In this document: one piece after another, positions 9,410 to 18,803 of the stretch
How positions within the stretch are numbered: position 1 is the stretch's first letter
Layout of the letters: every line of letters begins with the position of its first letter
NCBI RefSeq assembly: GCF_000785535.1
Contig: NZ_CP007595.1
Coordinates: forward strand, 1,736,001 to 1,800,000
DNA: 64,000 nucleotides
DNA from: Arthrobacter sp. PAMC 25486
GTDB taxonomy: Bacteria > Actinomycetota > Actinomycetes > Actinomycetales > Micrococcaceae
Reading direction: 5' to 3'
Made by a program: the position numbers and the translations under genes
The notes under the pieces: model-generated
Told to the model about the DNA's origin: nothing
The model's input: the letters and a program-made list of their open reading frames with translations, nothing else
Databases searched by the model: none

Positions 9410-10047
9410 CGGGAGGCTCCGGGGTTCCACACCACTGAGACCTTGGCCTTGTTGGCGACGGCGCCGAGGAACTGGGGCATCTGCGCGTCGGTGACAAGGA
9501 CCATCAATTGCATGTTCCGCCCCGAACCCAGCGACGAGGAGGCAACGTTGAGCGCCGCCACCTCGGCCCCGGGGAGCATCAAGACGGGGGCCTGAAAACC
9601 GTTGCGTTCATCAGGCAGCGACACCCACACGTCCACGTGGGAGCCAACGACCACTTCCTTGGGCAGCGGCTCCTCGACCTGCACCGAGGCAGGTTTTCGG
9701 TCAAGGGCGTCTGTGTGCCCGATGCTGGAACGCGGGACAAGTTCATCTTTGGGAACCATGCGCACGGCCACCGCGTTCCCCTCGAAGCCGCTGCCGGGGT
9801 CAAGGTACTTCCCATCGACCTCGCCCAGCTGGACCTGCACAATCTTGAAGGAGTCGGCGGTGATCTTTTGCCCCACCACCAGGACATCCTTGGCCGCATA
9901 CACGGGCACGGTCCTGCCGGCGTTCCCCACCAGTGCCACCACCCCTGCCACCGAGGCCAGGACCATGAGGATGCCGATCAGCAGCCGAGGATCCTTCCAC
10001 GACGGCTTGGCCAACCGCGGGGCCGGCCCCTGCACCTCCATCGCCAT
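9406..10047 (-). CDS. SAF-domain membrane-anchored protein (CpaB-like)
   Basis: The 213-residue product has a short basic N-terminus, one membrane segment at about 21-42 and an SAF-like region at about 45-110. That region contains the typical phrase VVGQKITADSF followed by a VRMVPKDELVP strand. CpaB/RcpC proteins use an SAF domain in assembly of Flp-type pili and flagella. I chose ATG 10047 because a GGGGAGGAACC site sits just upstream. The longer open frame to 10464 would overlap the divergent HTH gene. The gene is coupled by a 4-base overlap to the CpaE-like ATPase, so the two probably act together. Their substrate is unknown. Confidence 0.75.
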   Translation of the reverse strand: MAMEVQGPAPRLAKPSWKDPRLLIGILMVLASVAGVVALVGNAGRTVPVYAAKDVLVVGQKITADSFKIVQVQLGEVDGKYLDPGSGFEGNAVAVRMVPKDELVPRSSIGHTDALDRKPASVQVEEPLPKEVVVGSHVDVWVSLPDERNGFQAPVLMLPGAEVAALNVASSSLGSGRNMQLMVLVTDAQMPQFLGAVANKAKVSVVWNPGASR

Positions 10048-10266
10048 GGTTCCTCCCCTAGGGGGCCTTGCCACCGTAGCTGGCATCCCGGCGCAGCCTC
10101 GTTCGGTTGCGTGTGTGGCAGCGGTACTGCCGTCTATCATTTGTACCGCCGATCCGCCGCGGTTGTAACCCCTCACCGCGAATTGGGCCGAATCTGTGGA
10201 CAACTCAGGCTGTGGATATCGCCACCCAAGCCGCTCAAATGAGGTCAAAGGGTGGATAATGGAAGC

Positions 10267-10488
10267 ATGCCTCGATTCCTGACATTGGCCGACGTTGCCG
10301 AGCAGCTGCAAATTTCTGCGGCTGCCTGCTACGCCTTGGTCCACAGCGGCGAATTGCCCGCCTTCCAGATTGGCGGCCGCGGACAGTGGCGCGTGGACGC
10401 AGCAAAATTTGAGCAGTTCATTGACGACCGCCATGCCGCAGCACGTGCCATGCTGGCCGATCATCCAACGCCGGCCGCCAAGCCTTAG
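10267..10488 (+). CDS. Small excisionase/BldC-type helix-turn-helix protein
   Basis: The 73-residue product contains a single HTH_17/MerR-like winged helix. LTLADVAEQLQI forms the first helices, SAAACYALVHSGELPAFQIG the recognition helix and turn, and GQWRVD the wing. Proteins of this class bind DNA directly, and relatives such as BldC bind head-to-tail on direct repeats. ATG 10267 fits the family N-terminus (MPRFLTLADV); a GTG at 10252 is an alternative. It is divergent from the SAF-CpaE pair and may regulate it. The last codons overlap the end of the opposite-strand gene. Confidence 0.75.
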   Translation: MPRFLTLADVAEQLQISAAACYALVHSGELPAFQIGGRGQWRVDAAKFEQFIDDRHAAARAMLADHPTPAAKP

Positions 10489-11045
10489 AACTCGTTGTCC
10501 GGCGATGAAGCGATCGCAACGAGCGCCGCGATCGGCACCACAGCGCTGCCCTGGCGGTTTTCGCCGTCCCGGCCCACGCCGTCGGCCAATTGCATGATCT
10601 GCACAAAATCCGCACCCACCTGGTCCAGCACGCCGCGCATGGCCGCGTTGCGGGAGCTGTCCAGCTCCAGGACCACCATCGCCCGGTTCCTAGCCAGGAT
10701 GCGCAGGGCCGCGGCCAGCGTGAACGGGATGTGCGACGCCGTCTTGGCCCGCCGGGCGCCCAGGCCCTGCACGCGCTGCATCTTCGCCAGTGGCAGGATG
10801 ACCGAGCGCGCACCCTCATGCAGCAGCACCCACTGCGGCTCAACCTTGTGCAGGATGCCATGAAATGCCGTGCCGGTGCACATCACGATGGCCACCTTGC
10901 CGTCCAAGGAACCCCGCAGGGCCTCTGACAGCGTCAATTGTGCGGTCTCAATCCGCGCCAATTCGTTGACGCGCTGCTCCAGGTCTTGTTGCGTGGCTGC
11001 GTGTAATTGCGCTTCCAAGTCGGCAAAAAGCAGTTCCCATCGCAT
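10485..11045 (-). CDS. Conserved actinobacterial protein of unknown function
   Basis: The 186-residue product starts with a helical segment rich in E, Q and L (residues 5-40). A beta-rich central part follows, with LDGKVAIVMCTGTAFHGIL and WVLLHEGARSVILPLAKMQ, and the C-terminal part has VVPIAALVAI. The central strands look like a small barrel fold with a ligand-independent structural role, but I do not recognise a named family. No membrane segment or catalytic motif is seen. Its stop codon TAA (10487-10485) overlaps the stop TAG of the convergent HTH gene within CTTAG, leaving no room for a terminator between them. Confidence 0.65.
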   Translation of the reverse strand: MRWELLFADLEAQLHAATQQDLEQRVNELARIETAQLTLSEALRGSLDGKVAIVMCTGTAFHGILHKVEPQWVLLHEGARSVILPLAKMQRVQGLGARRAKTASHIPFTLAAALRILARNRAMVVLELDSSRNAAMRGVLDQVGADFVQIMQLADGVGRDGENRQGSAVVPIAALVAIASSPDNEF

Positions 11046-11195
11046 GGCGTCACGCTAGGCGCAGAGCGCACGGCCGTCAACACCTTTCGTTCGCGCCGCC
11101 CTCGAACATGGTGTGCGCCGGAGCCGACTTATCCACAATCTTCGCGCAGCCTCTGGACATACCGAACCAGAAGGGTTCAAAATGGGATGAAGACA

Positions 11196-11230
11196 GTCAA
11201 TCAATGTCAAATAATGTCAAACAAGCTCAA
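11196..11230 (+). repeat. Four direct repeats with 10-bp period in the LysM gene leader
   Basis: GTCAA occurs at 11196-11200, 11206-11210 and 11216-11220, and CTCAA occurs at 11226-11230. All four have exact 10-bp phasing, one helical turn. The two middle units extend to AATGTCAAA. The array ends at the ribosome binding site of the LysM gene, so a protein bound here would lie over the transcription or translation start. Confidence 0.6.
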
Positions 11231-11241
11231 AGGAGAGTTTG

Positions 11242-12093
11242 ATGAGACGGCAAATGTGGGCGGACCTGGCCATGAGCGTGGCCATTCTTGTGCTTGGCGC
11301 CTCGCTGGTCTTCAGCGGCTATTCGCTCCTTCACCTGCGGTGGAGCAGCTCCGGCGCGGCAGCACCACTGGATCTGCCCGAATTGCTCGCAGTAGCAGCT
11401 GTCGGGAGCGGCATCGCATTGTTGGCGTGGTGGCTGCTGGCCTGGTTCTGTGCGTTCCTGTCCGCCGTTGCCCAGCAGCTGGGAGCCGTCAAACTTGCCA
11501 GCGCCAGTGGGGCCTGCGCCCCGGCTTTCATGCGCAGGGTGGTCATCACGGTGCTCGGCCTGAACCTGCTCGCCGCCCCACTGGCCAACGCCGCCGAAAC
11601 CCCCGCCGTTGATCCGTTGTGGCACGCCGACACCGTAGCCACCGCGCCAGCCAGCCCCGAGGTTGGGGCGTCGGCGGGTGATGGAGTTGGGGCACCGGCG
11701 GGTGGCGGCAGCGGCGACGTCCTTCCGTCGGTCGACACTGATGCTGTGGCTCCCCAATGGGTTCCCACAACTGCCGAAACCGCACCCGACTTCCTCATTA
11801 GCCCCGGCCGCCGTGGTGCGCAAAGTGTCGGTGAGATTGAGCGCGGGAGGGAGGATTCGGCGTCGAACATCCCATTCCAACCACAGCCAGTCATCAGCAG
11901 CGAGCTCGATGTGGTGGTGAAAAACGGTGACAGTTTATGGAGCATCGTCGCCGCTGCGCTGGGTCCCTACGCCAGCGACGTTGACGTTGCCATGAACTGG
12001 CCAAGTTGGTACAGGACCAACCGAGACACCATAGGCGCCGATCCCAACGTGATTCTGCCGGGTCAGATCCTGCACGCACCGGCGGGCCCCTAG
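11242..12093 (+). CDS. Membrane-anchored LysM-domain protein
   Basis: The 283-residue product has membrane segments at about 8-30 and 46-70, and a third hydrophobic stretch near 95-115 that ends in an ANAAET cleavage-like site. A long A/G/P/S-rich linker follows, then a C-terminal LysM-type domain with VKNGDSLWSIVAAALG, NWPSWYRTNRDTIG and PNVILPGQIL. LysM domains bind peptidoglycan, so the protein probably tethers to the cell wall. ATG 11242 follows AAAGGAGAG with good spacing; a TTG two codons earlier gives no benefit. It is followed on the same strand by an Rv3235-like gene. Confidence 0.8.
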   Translation: MRRQMWADLAMSVAILVLGASLVFSGYSLLHLRWSSSGAAAPLDLPELLAVAAVGSGIALLAWWLLAWFCAFLSAVAQQLGAVKLASASGACAPAFMRRVVITVLGLNLLAAPLANAAETPAVDPLWHADTVATAPASPEVGASAGDGVGAPAGGGSGDVLPSVDTDAVAPQWVPTTAETAPDFLISPGRRGAQSVGEIERGREDSASNIPFQPQPVISSELDVVVKNGDSLWSIVAAALGPYASDVDVAMNWPSWYRTNRDTIGADPNVILPGQILHAPAGP

Positions 12094-12165
12094 CCAGTTT
12101 CTATCAGCACCACGCAGTTTCAATGCAAGCCATCAGCATTATCCATCAGCATGAGGGAGAACGTC

Positions 12166-12789
12166 ATGAGCACCGCAGCCACCTCCGAAGGGGGCCTGTC
12201 CACATTGTTGGTGATCAAGCCTGTCACCCCACCGGATATCGAATCTGCTCCTGAGGGAAATCTGGTGAGACTGCCCCAAGCCGCTGAGCGCGTGCAGCGC
12301 CTGCAGGGCGGCACCAGCCCAGCCCGCCAAGGGAAGGCAGGCAGCGGGCGGAGGACCACGGGGACGGTGCGGCGGACGGCCGGCAAGGTTGCCGCCCTTG
12401 ATCCTGGGGCAGTCGACCAGGAAATTGTGGAGCTCATGTCCTCCAGGGTTGCACAAGCCGTCCTGGAAGTGATCACCGGAGCCCGGTCGATCCAACAATT
12501 GGTGAGGTGGCTGGACACCAGGTGCCTGAGTGCCCTGACCACCCGCGCCCGGCTCCACGCTGAGGCCTACAAAGCCGCTTCACGACGCCAAAGCCACGAC
12601 GGCGATGCCGAGAATGTGAGCACCCTGCACCACCAGCCCATGGTGCATTCGGTCCACTGCAGCAATGTTGCGCCGGGCATTTATGAAACCTCGGTGGTCA
12701 TGGCCGATGCCACCCGTTTTCGCGCCGTGGCCATGCGCTTCGAGGTGAACCGGGGACTCTGGAAGGTCACCGCCCTGAACATCGGCTAG
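12166..12789 (+). CDS. Rv3235-family protein
   Basis: The 207-residue product has a flexible N-terminal half rich in G, R, P and T. The C-terminal domain starts around residue 90 with VAQAVLEVITGARSIQQLVRW and ends VAMRFEVNRGLWKVTALNIG. This arrangement matches the small actinobacterial family named after Rv3235, which is also encoded a few genes from secA1 in Mycobacterium. Its function is unknown. The ATG at 12166 has a GGGAG site six bases upstream, so I prefer it to the ATG at 12151. The gene is co-directional with the LysM gene, 72 bases away, and is probably in the same transcript. Confidence 0.75.
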   Translation: MSTAATSEGGLSTLLVIKPVTPPDIESAPEGNLVRLPQAAERVQRLQGGTSPARQGKAGSGRRTTGTVRRTAGKVAALDPGAVDQEIVELMSSRVAQAVLEVITGARSIQQLVRWLDTRCLSALTTRARLHAEAYKAASRRQSHDGDAENVSTLHHQPMVHSVHCSNVAPGIYETSVVMADATRFRAVAMRFEVNRGLWKVTALNIG

Positions 12790-12823
12790 GGCTGGTGGTT
12801 GGCTTATCCACTGCCAGACGACA

Positions 12824-12884
12824 ATGCCGCCGTTTGGTGCCTGTGCCGGAGTTAGACTCCGGACCAGGCACCAAACGGCGGCAT
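12824..12884. repeat. 61-bp palindrome, ATGCCGCCGTTT family, copy A
   Basis: Arms 12824-12843 and 12865-12884 are perfect 20-bp reverse complements starting ATGCCGCCGTTTGG. An inner stem CCGGAGT/ACTCCGG surrounds a TAG loop. It lies between the convergent Rv3235-like and secA genes and could serve as a terminator. Its outer 12 bases are shared with the palindromes at 50203 and 51422. Confidence 0.8.
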
Positions 12885-12915
12885 CGTTAAGCCGCTCGGT
12901 ACACGTTTGTGTGGA

Positions 12916-15705
12916 CTAGCGCTTTTTCTTCTTCTTGGCACCCTTGTTTGCCGGGCGCTTGGCCGATGGCGGCATGCCGTCGGTGCTGCGGCGCTCAACA
13001 TGCGTCTCCGCGTCACCCTGGGCGTCGGGCGCGGTGAACTGAAGCTGGGCCGGCTTGGCTGGGGCCTCCAGGCCGGGGGCCGAGATCCGTGGGGCCGCGT
13101 GCACATGCTCTGATCCGGCTGGGGCTCCGGCTCCTGCTCCTGCTACGCGGTCCATCAGGGCCGAGGGCTGTTCGGCCACGACACCCACGGTGGCTGCAGG
13201 TGCGTTCTCAACTTCAACTTCAAGGTTGAACAGGAATCCAACGCTTTCCTCGCGGATGCCGGCCATCATGGACTGGAACATTTCATAGCCTTCACGCTGG
13301 TATTCCACCAGGGGATCACGCTGTGCCATGGCCCGCAGGCCGATGCCTTCCTTCAGGTAATCCATCTCGTAGAGGTGTTCCTGCCATTTGCGGCCCACCA
13401 CGGAGAGCACCACGCGGCGTTCCAGCTCGCGCATGGTCTCAGAACCAAGTGCGGCTTCACGTTCCTGGTAGGCGACGCGGGCGTCTGAGAGCAGCTCGGT
13501 CTTGAGATGTTCGGCGGTGATCCGGCCTTCGCCGCCCACCTCTTCGGCGATTTCATCCACTGTCACGGTCACCGGGTAGATGGTGCGCAGGTTGCCCCAC
13601 AGGGTGGTGAAATCGTATTCGCCTGCGTGTCCGGAGCTCAGCGAGGCGTCAATGATCTCGTTGACGGTGTCTTCCAGGAAGTGCTGGACCTTTTCGTGCA
13701 GGTCTCCACCTTCGAGGATGCGGCGACGGTCACTGTAGATGGCTTCGCGCTGGCGGTTCAGGACGTCGTCGTACTTGAGGACGTTCTTGCGCTGCTCGGC
13801 GTTGCGGCCCTCTACCTGGCCCTGTGCCGACGCGATGGCCTTGGATACGAGCTTGGATTCCAGGGCCACATCGTCCGGCATGGAGGAGCGTGACATGAGG
13901 CGCTCGGCAGCACCCGAGTTGAACAGGCGCATCAGGTCGTCGGTCAGTGAGAGGTAGAACCGGGACTCGCCGGGGTCGCCCTGACGTCCGGAACGGCCGC
14001 GGAGCTGGTTGTCGATGCGGCGGGATTCGTGCCGCTCGGTGCCCAGGACATAGAGCCCACCGGCCTGCAGCACGGCCTCGTGCTCGTCCTTGACGGCCAG
14101 TTTGGCTTCCGCGAATGCCTCGTCCCAGGCGGCCTCGTATTCTTCCGCGTTCTCCTCCGGGTCCAGTCCGCGGGCGGCGAGCTCGGCAACGGCGTTGAAC
14201 TCGGCGTTGCCGCCGAGCATGATGTCCGTGCCTCGGCCGGCCATGTTCGTGGCAACCGTGACGGAGCCGCGACGGCCCGCCTGTGCCACGATGGCGGCTT
14301 CACGTGCGTGATTCTTGGCGTTCAAAACCTCATGCTTAACGCCGGCTTCGGACAGCTTCTTGGAGAGGTACTCGCTCTTCTCAACACTGGTTGTGCCCAC
14401 CAGGACCGGCTGCCCGGTTTCGTGACGTTCGGCGATGTCCGCCACAACGGCATCGAACTTCACGACCTCGTTCTTGTAGACAAGGTCCGATTGGTCCGCG
14501 CGCTGCATGGGCTTGTTCGTCGGGATCGGGACAACACCGAGGGAGTAGGTGCCCATGAATTCGGACGCCTCAGTCTCGGCCGTGCCCGTCATGCCGGAAA
14601 GCTTGCCGTACAGGCGGAAGTAGTTCTGCAAGGTCACGGTGGCCAAGGTCTGGTTCTCAGCCTTGATCTCCACACCTTCCTTCGCTTCGATGGCCTGGTG
14701 CATGCCCTCGTTGTAGCGGCGCCCGGCCAGGATGCGGCCGGTGTGCTCGTCAACGATCAAGACTTCGCCGTCCATGATGACGTAGTCCTTGTCGCGCTTG
14801 AACAGTTCCTTGGCCTTGATGGCGTTGTTCAGGAAGCCGATCAGCGGGGTGTTGGCGGACTCGTAAAGGTTGGTGATGCCGAGGTAGTCCTCAACCTTTT
14901 CAATGCCGTCCTCGAGCACGCCCACGGTGCGCTTCTTCTCGTCGACTTCGTAATCCTCGTCAATGTTCAGGCGCAGCACAACCTTGGCAAATTCGCCGTA
15001 CCAGCGGTTGGCGTCTCCGGAGGCCGGGCCGGAAATGATCAGCGGTGTACGGGCTTCGTCGATGAGGATCGAGTCAACTTCATCGACAATGGCAAAGTTG
15101 TGCCCGCGCTGGACCAGTTCGTCCTTGCTCCAGGCCATGTTGTCACGCAGGTAATCGAACCCAAACTCGTTGTTGGTGCCGTAGGTGATGTCGGCAGCGT
15201 ACTGGGCGCGGCGGTGTGCCGGGTCCTGGTTGGACACAATGCAGCCGGTGCTCTGGCCAAGGAACCGGAACACGCGCCCCATCAGGTCCGACTGGTACTG
15301 GGCCAGATAGTCGTTGACCGTGACCACGTGGACACCCTTGCCGCTGAGTGCGTTCAGGTAGGCGGGGGCCGTGGCCACCAGGGTCTTTCCTTCACCGGTT
15401 TTCATTTCGGCAATGTTGCCCAGGTGCAGGGCCGCGCCGCCCATGAGCTGCACACGGAAATGGCGCAGGCCCAGGGTACGCGATGATGCTTCACGCACGG
15501 CGGCAAAGGCTTCGGGGAGCAGATCATCCAGCGACTCGCCGTCTTCATGGCGGCCCTTGAGCTTGTCTGTTTCCTCGCGCAGCTCGGCGTCGGTGAACGT
15601 CTGGAATGAATCTTCCAGCGAATCAATGGCGTCGGCAAGGACGTTGAGTCGTTTAAGCGTCTTGCGATCGCCTGTGCGAAGGACCCGCTCAAGAAGTGAT
15701 GGCAC
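12916..15705 (-). CDS. secA: Preprotein translocase ATPase SecA
   Basis: SecA drives Sec-dependent protein export through SecYEG by ATP hydrolysis. The 929-residue product contains the Walker A block MKTGEGKT (101-108), [10 protein letters not shown], the DEAD-like [19 protein letters not shown] and the helicase-type [18 protein letters not shown]. The [12 protein letters not shown] block and the C-terminal helical scaffold are also present. The tail is lysine-rich (KGAKKKKKR) and has no zinc-binding CXCX8CH motif, as is common for actinobacterial SecA1. Its position next to hpf, comF and lpqB-mtrBA matches SecA1 in Mycobacterium, so this is the housekeeping copy. Confidence 0.98.
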   Translation of the reverse strand: MPSLLERVLRTGDRKTLKRLNVLADAIDSLEDSFQTFTDAELREETDKLKGRHEDGESLDDLLPEAFAAVREASSRTLGLRHFRVQLMGGAALHLGNIAEMKTGEGKTLVATAPAYLNALSGKGVHVVTVNDYLAQYQSDLMGRVFRFLGQSTGCIVSNQDPAHRRAQYAADITYGTNNEFGFDYLRDNMAWSKDELVQRGHNFAIVDEVDSILIDEARTPLIISGPASGDANRWYGEFAKVVLRLNIDEDYEVDEKKRTVGVLEDGIEKVEDYLGITNLYESANTPLIGFLNNAIKAKELFKRDKDYVIMDGEVLIVDEHTGRILAGRRYNEGMHQAIEAKEGVEIKAENQTLATVTLQNYFRLYGKLSGMTGTAETEASEFMGTYSLGVVPIPTNKPMQRADQSDLVYKNEVVKFDAVVADIAERHETGQPVLVGTTSVEKSEYLSKKLSEAGVKHEVLNAKNHAREAAIVAQAGRRGSVTVATNMAGRGTDIMLGGNAEFNAVAELAARGLDPEENAEEYEAAWDEAFAEAKLAVKDEHEAVLQAGGLYVLGTERHESRRIDNQLRGRSGRQGDPGESRFYLSLTDDLMRLFNSGAAERLMSRSSMPDDVALESKLVSKAIASAQGQVEGRNAEQRKNVLKYDDVLNRQREAIYSDRRRILEGGDLHEKVQHFLEDTVNEIIDASLSSGHAGEYDFTTLWGNLRTIYPVTVTVDEIAEEVGGEGRITAEHLKTELLSDARVAYQEREAALGSETMRELERRVVLSVVGRKWQEHLYEMDYLKEGIGLRAMAQRDPLVEYQREGYEMFQSMMAGIREESVGFLFNLEVEVENAPAATVGVVAEQPSALMDRVAGAGAGAPAGSEHVHAAPRISAPGLEAPAKPAQLQFTAPDAQGDAETHVERRSTDGMPPSAKRPANKGAKKKKKR

Positions 15706-15771
15706 GAAATTGCTCCCAATCTATTGCTGCCTAAAAGTGGCGTGTTCAGTCTACGTGAGAAGCTGCACAGA

Positions 15772-17007
15772 TCACTGCCAGTTTTTTGCTTCGCCCGCCA
15801 GTTTCGCGGACAGGTCGCCATGTTCAAGTACGACGACGTCACCAAGTCCCAGCCAACGGGCCATCAATCCCAGCTCGCTGGCCAGGTGATGGGCGGTCTC
15901 CGGTGGCGCATCGGCTTCGGCAAAGGCACCGCGGACCAACAAGATGCCGTTGCGCCTGTCCGCTTTGAGATCCACGCGGGCTACGATGTTCTCGCCCAGC
16001 AGAAACGGCAGCACGTAATATCCGAACTTTCGCTTCTCTTCCGGCGTGTAGATCTCCAACCGGTAATGAAAATTGAACAGTGCTTGAAGCCTGCGGCGTT
16101 CAAACACGAGGGAGTCGAAGGGACTCAGCAGCGCCCGCGCCGCAGATTTTCTCGGCAGGCTGGCTGATGCGTGGAGATAGGTGGGCTCCGGCCAGCCGGT
16201 CACACAGACCGGTTGCAGTTCCCCCGTGTCCACGAGCTGTGCGACCGCCGTGGCAGTTTCCTTCAGCGGCAGCCTGAAGTAGTCCCCGAAGCAGCGCGCA
16301 GTACCAACACCGTGGGCCTTTGCCGCAGCGGCGACCAGCCTGACCAGCGCTTCCTGCCGGCCGTCGTCGTCCATCTTTTGACCGGGCTCCCACAACAGGC
16401 GTTCCTGCACCGGCAGGACCTTGTCGATCAGGGCGTATCTGCGCTCAAATTGGTCATTGCGTGAGGCAGCCCCCACGATACCCCGCTCAAACAGGCCTTC
16501 CACCGTGCGCTTGACGGCGCTCCAGTTCCATCCCCATTCGTCTTTGACGACGGTTTCCTGGTGGCCAATTCTGGCTTTGATCTCCCGGGCGGTGAGCGGT
16601 TTGCTGTGGGCCAGGACAGCTACGATGTCTCGTTCCAGCGCGTCCCGCAGCCCTGTCTCCATTGATGCGGAGCCCACCCAGCGGCGGTTCTGCCATTGCC
16701 TCAGGTCATGGAAGTGCGAGGGCCGGATCAGGCTTGCCTCGTGGGCCCAATATTCCATCATTTTCCGGGGTGCGCTGCCGGCCAAGGCATTGACTATTGA
16801 GGTGTCGTAGTTGCCGAGCCTGGAAAAGAACGGCAGGTAGTGGCTTCGTGAAAGTACGTTGACCGAGTCGATCTGGACCAGCTGGATTTGGGCAAAAATC
16901 CGGCCCACCTCCCGTGCTGTGACGGGTTGGACGGGCCGGATTCCTGCAAGTCCTTGAGCTTTGAGTGCAATGCGCCGTGCCTGCGGGAGGCTCAGCGTTG
17001 CACCCAT
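15772..17007 (-). CDS. YcaQ-like winged-helix protein (HTH_42, DNA glycosylase family)
   Basis: The 411-residue product matches the HTH_42/YcaQ family. N-terminal SLPQARRIALKAQGL is followed by IQLVQIDSVNVLSRSHYLPFFSRLG, the AHEASLI segment, and a C-terminal LSPFDSLVFERRRLQALFNF..YTPEEKRKFGYYVLPFL. Escherichia coli YcaQ (AlkX) unhooks interstrand DNA crosslinks. The Q-X-[ED]-type catalytic region is plausibly the QIDS segment, but I cannot prove catalysis from sequence. It is on the same strand as hpf, which ends 40 bases upstream, so the two may be co-transcribed. Confidence 0.85.
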   Translation of the reverse strand: MGATLSLPQARRIALKAQGLAGIRPVQPVTAREVGRIFAQIQLVQIDSVNVLSRSHYLPFFSRLGNYDTSIVNALAGSAPRKMMEYWAHEASLIRPSHFHDLRQWQNRRWVGSASMETGLRDALERDIVAVLAHSKPLTAREIKARIGHQETVVKDEWGWNWSAVKRTVEGLFERGIVGAASRNDQFERRYALIDKVLPVQERLLWEPGQKMDDDGRQEALVRLVAAAAKAHGVGTARCFGDYFRLPLKETATAVAQLVDTGELQPVCVTGWPEPTYLHASASLPRKSAARALLSPFDSLVFERRRLQALFNFHYRLEIYTPEEKRKFGYYVLPFLLGENIVARVDLKADRRNGILLVRGAFAEADAPPETAHHLASELGLMARWLGLGDVVVLEHGDLSAKLAGEAKNWQ

Positions 17008-17046
17008 GCATTTACTCCTTGACTTTTACTTTGTTGCGGACGGTGC

Positions 17047-17742
17047 CTACACGCGGGCCGGCTCATCCGGTGAACGGTAGGCGGAGATTTCCTCGGCAGA
17101 GTCCGGGTTGTCATCGAGGGAGATGACTCCGTACGTCCAGCCCTTGCGGCGGTACACCACTGAAGGGACCCCTGTGGAGGAATCGATGAAGAGGTAGAAG
17201 TCGTGGCCCACCATTTCCATGTTGTCCACGGCGTCATCCAGGGTCAGCGCCGTTGCAGGGAAAACCTTGCGACGGATGAGCACTGGTGAATCTCCGGCCG
17301 GGATGTCGTTTTCAATCTCGTACGGCAGCTTCGCTTCAGCCGCTTCGGGAGCGGTCTGGGCGTAGATCGGCTCAGAACTGCTCACGGGCGGCAGGGAACC
17401 TGTGGCTTCGTTGACGGCCACGGGGGCGTGCCTGCCATGGTGGACTTTCTTCTTGTCCTTGGCCCTGCGGAGCCGCTCCAACAGCTTTCCGTAAGCCAGA
17501 TCAAAAGCAGCAAACTTGTCCGATGCGGCAGCTTCCGCACGGATCACCGGACCCCGGCCCAGAACCGTCAGCTCGACGGTGAGTGGGGTTTCTGCTGTGC
17601 GGGCTTTGGTCTCCTTGGAAACCTTCACATCGACACGCTGGACCTTGTTGGCCAATTGCTCGATTTTTGTGAGTTTCTCGCCAGCATATTCGCGGAATCG
17701 GTCCGAAACGCTCAAGTTGCGACCGGTGATCATGAACTCCAT
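17047..17742 (-). CDS. hpf: Long-form ribosome hibernation promoting factor
   Basis: The 231-residue protein has an N-terminal S30AE domain (about 1-100, beginning MEFMITGRNLSVSDRFREYA) and a C-terminal dimerisation domain (about 165-225, including FPATALTLDDAVDNMEMVGHDFYLFID). Long HPF dimerises 70S ribosomes into inactive 100S particles in stationary phase or stress. The ATG at 17742 follows TTTGGAGGGCACC, a strong ribosome site. The upstream-extended frame to 17799 adds 19 residues that do not fit the family. In Mycobacterium the orthologue also sits between secA1 and comF. Confidence 0.95.
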   Translation of the reverse strand: MEFMITGRNLSVSDRFREYAGEKLTKIEQLANKVQRVDVKVSKETKARTAETPLTVELTVLGRGPVIRAEAAASDKFAAFDLAYGKLLERLRRAKDKKKVHHGRHAPVAVNEATGSLPPVSSSEPIYAQTAPEAAEAKLPYEIENDIPAGDSPVLIRRKVFPATALTLDDAVDNMEMVGHDFYLFIDSSTGVPSVVYRRKGWTYGVISLDDNPDSAEEISAYRSPDEPARV

Positions 17743-17909
17743 GGTGCCCTCCAAATATCTTCGGTGACACGGCGGCCAAACACGCAAATGGCGTTGCAAT
17801 CCTGACCGCCGACGGGCGGTTTCCCCTTTGCTAGAGGTACCCGTTTACTCACGTTAGTTCACCGCATGCTTTTATTCATCTTTTGCAGAAAACTATTTTT
17901 GGCGAGTCC

Positions 17910-18803
17910 TCATCGGGGCTCGTTGACGATGCCTTTTTCCGGTGCCCGGGCGGCTGCCAGGACCACTGCACCACGGACCAGAAACCCCGCCTTCTCCAGT
18001 GTTCTGGCGGCTTCTCGCAGGGTTGACCCGGTGGTGAGGACGTCATCGAGCAACAGCACGGCTTGGCCATTAGGGTTCGCCAGGAGCCGAAATCTGCGGC
18101 CCCTGCGGCGCTTGATTTTCATTGTGTTACGGACGTTGCGCCGGCGTGCAGCCCTGCCCAGCCCCTTCTGGTGGTGGCGGCGCCACGGCGCTTTCACCTT
18201 GCTGCCCAAAATGGGGGCAATGACCACCCCGGACGGGAGCCTCCCTTCCTTCACGAGAGACTCCAAGAGCAAGGCCACCGGGTCGTAGCCGCGCCGCCGC
18301 CAGCCGCTTCCCGTGCTGGGAATCGGAACCAGCCACAGGGCTGGCGCCTGCGGCGGTTCACTCGCCGAGGGCCTTTGTTTCAGTTGCTCAGGCACCTGGT
18401 CGAGGGCCCGGGCCAGGCAGCGGCCCAAGGGCGCCGATAATTCGGTGCGGCCGTGGTTTTTGAAGCCCAAAATGGTGGCTGCAAACGCATCCCGATAGTG
18501 TCCTGCCGCAAGCACCGGCAGGTACGGTTCACCCAACACGCCTACGAGTGCATCTGCAAACCGTTCAGCCCGGAAGGGCTGTGCTGTTTGGCGGCGCAGA
18601 GCGGCCGAACAGGCAGGGCACAAGGTGTGGTCCTCGGCACCACACACAACGCAGTCGGCTGGCATCACCAGGTGGAGGAAATCCTGCCATGCGCGTTCAC
18701 CCCAGAGCCATGCTCTCAGCCACGGGGAGCTGGCACGTGCCCTGTGCGACGGAAAATGGGGCACCAGAGTGCCTGGCCCGCCCGTCGTGTCTTCCGTGTT
18801 CAT
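17910..18803 (-). CDS. comF: ComF-family phosphoribosyltransferase-like protein
   Basis: The 297-residue product has a zinc-finger-like N-terminal CVVCG..LCPAC block (about residues 50-70). The C-terminal phosphoribosyltransferase fold has the PRPP-binding loop VLLLDDVLTTGST (about 250-262). The middle contains the ComF phrase FKNHGR, then VPIPSTGSGWRRRGYDPV. ComF proteins are needed for DNA uptake in competent bacteria, but in Actinobacteria the gene is widespread and its role is unclear. The N-terminal 30 residues are variable and the start is uncertain, with no strong ribosome site. The context between hpf and lpqB is conserved in Mycobacterium. Confidence 0.88.
   Translation of the reverse strand: MNTEDTTGGPGTLVPHFPSHRARASSPWLRAWLWGERAWQDFLHLVMPADCVVCGAEDHTLCPACSAALRRQTAQPFRAERFADALVGVLGEPYLPVLAAGHYRDAFAATILGFKNHGRTELSAPLGRCLARALDQVPEQLKQRPSASEPPQAPALWLVPIPSTGSGWRRRGYDPVALLLESLVKEGRLPSGVVIAPILGSKVKAPWRRHHQKGLGRAARRRNVRNTMKIKRRRGRRFRLLANPNGQAVLLLDDVLTTGSTLREAARTLEKAGFLVRGAVVLAAARAPEKGIVNEPR

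Noticed and set aside
10048..10464. Upstream extension of the SAF-domain gene
   Set aside because: It would overlap the divergent HTH gene over most of its length, and a strong ribosome site supports the ATG at 10047.
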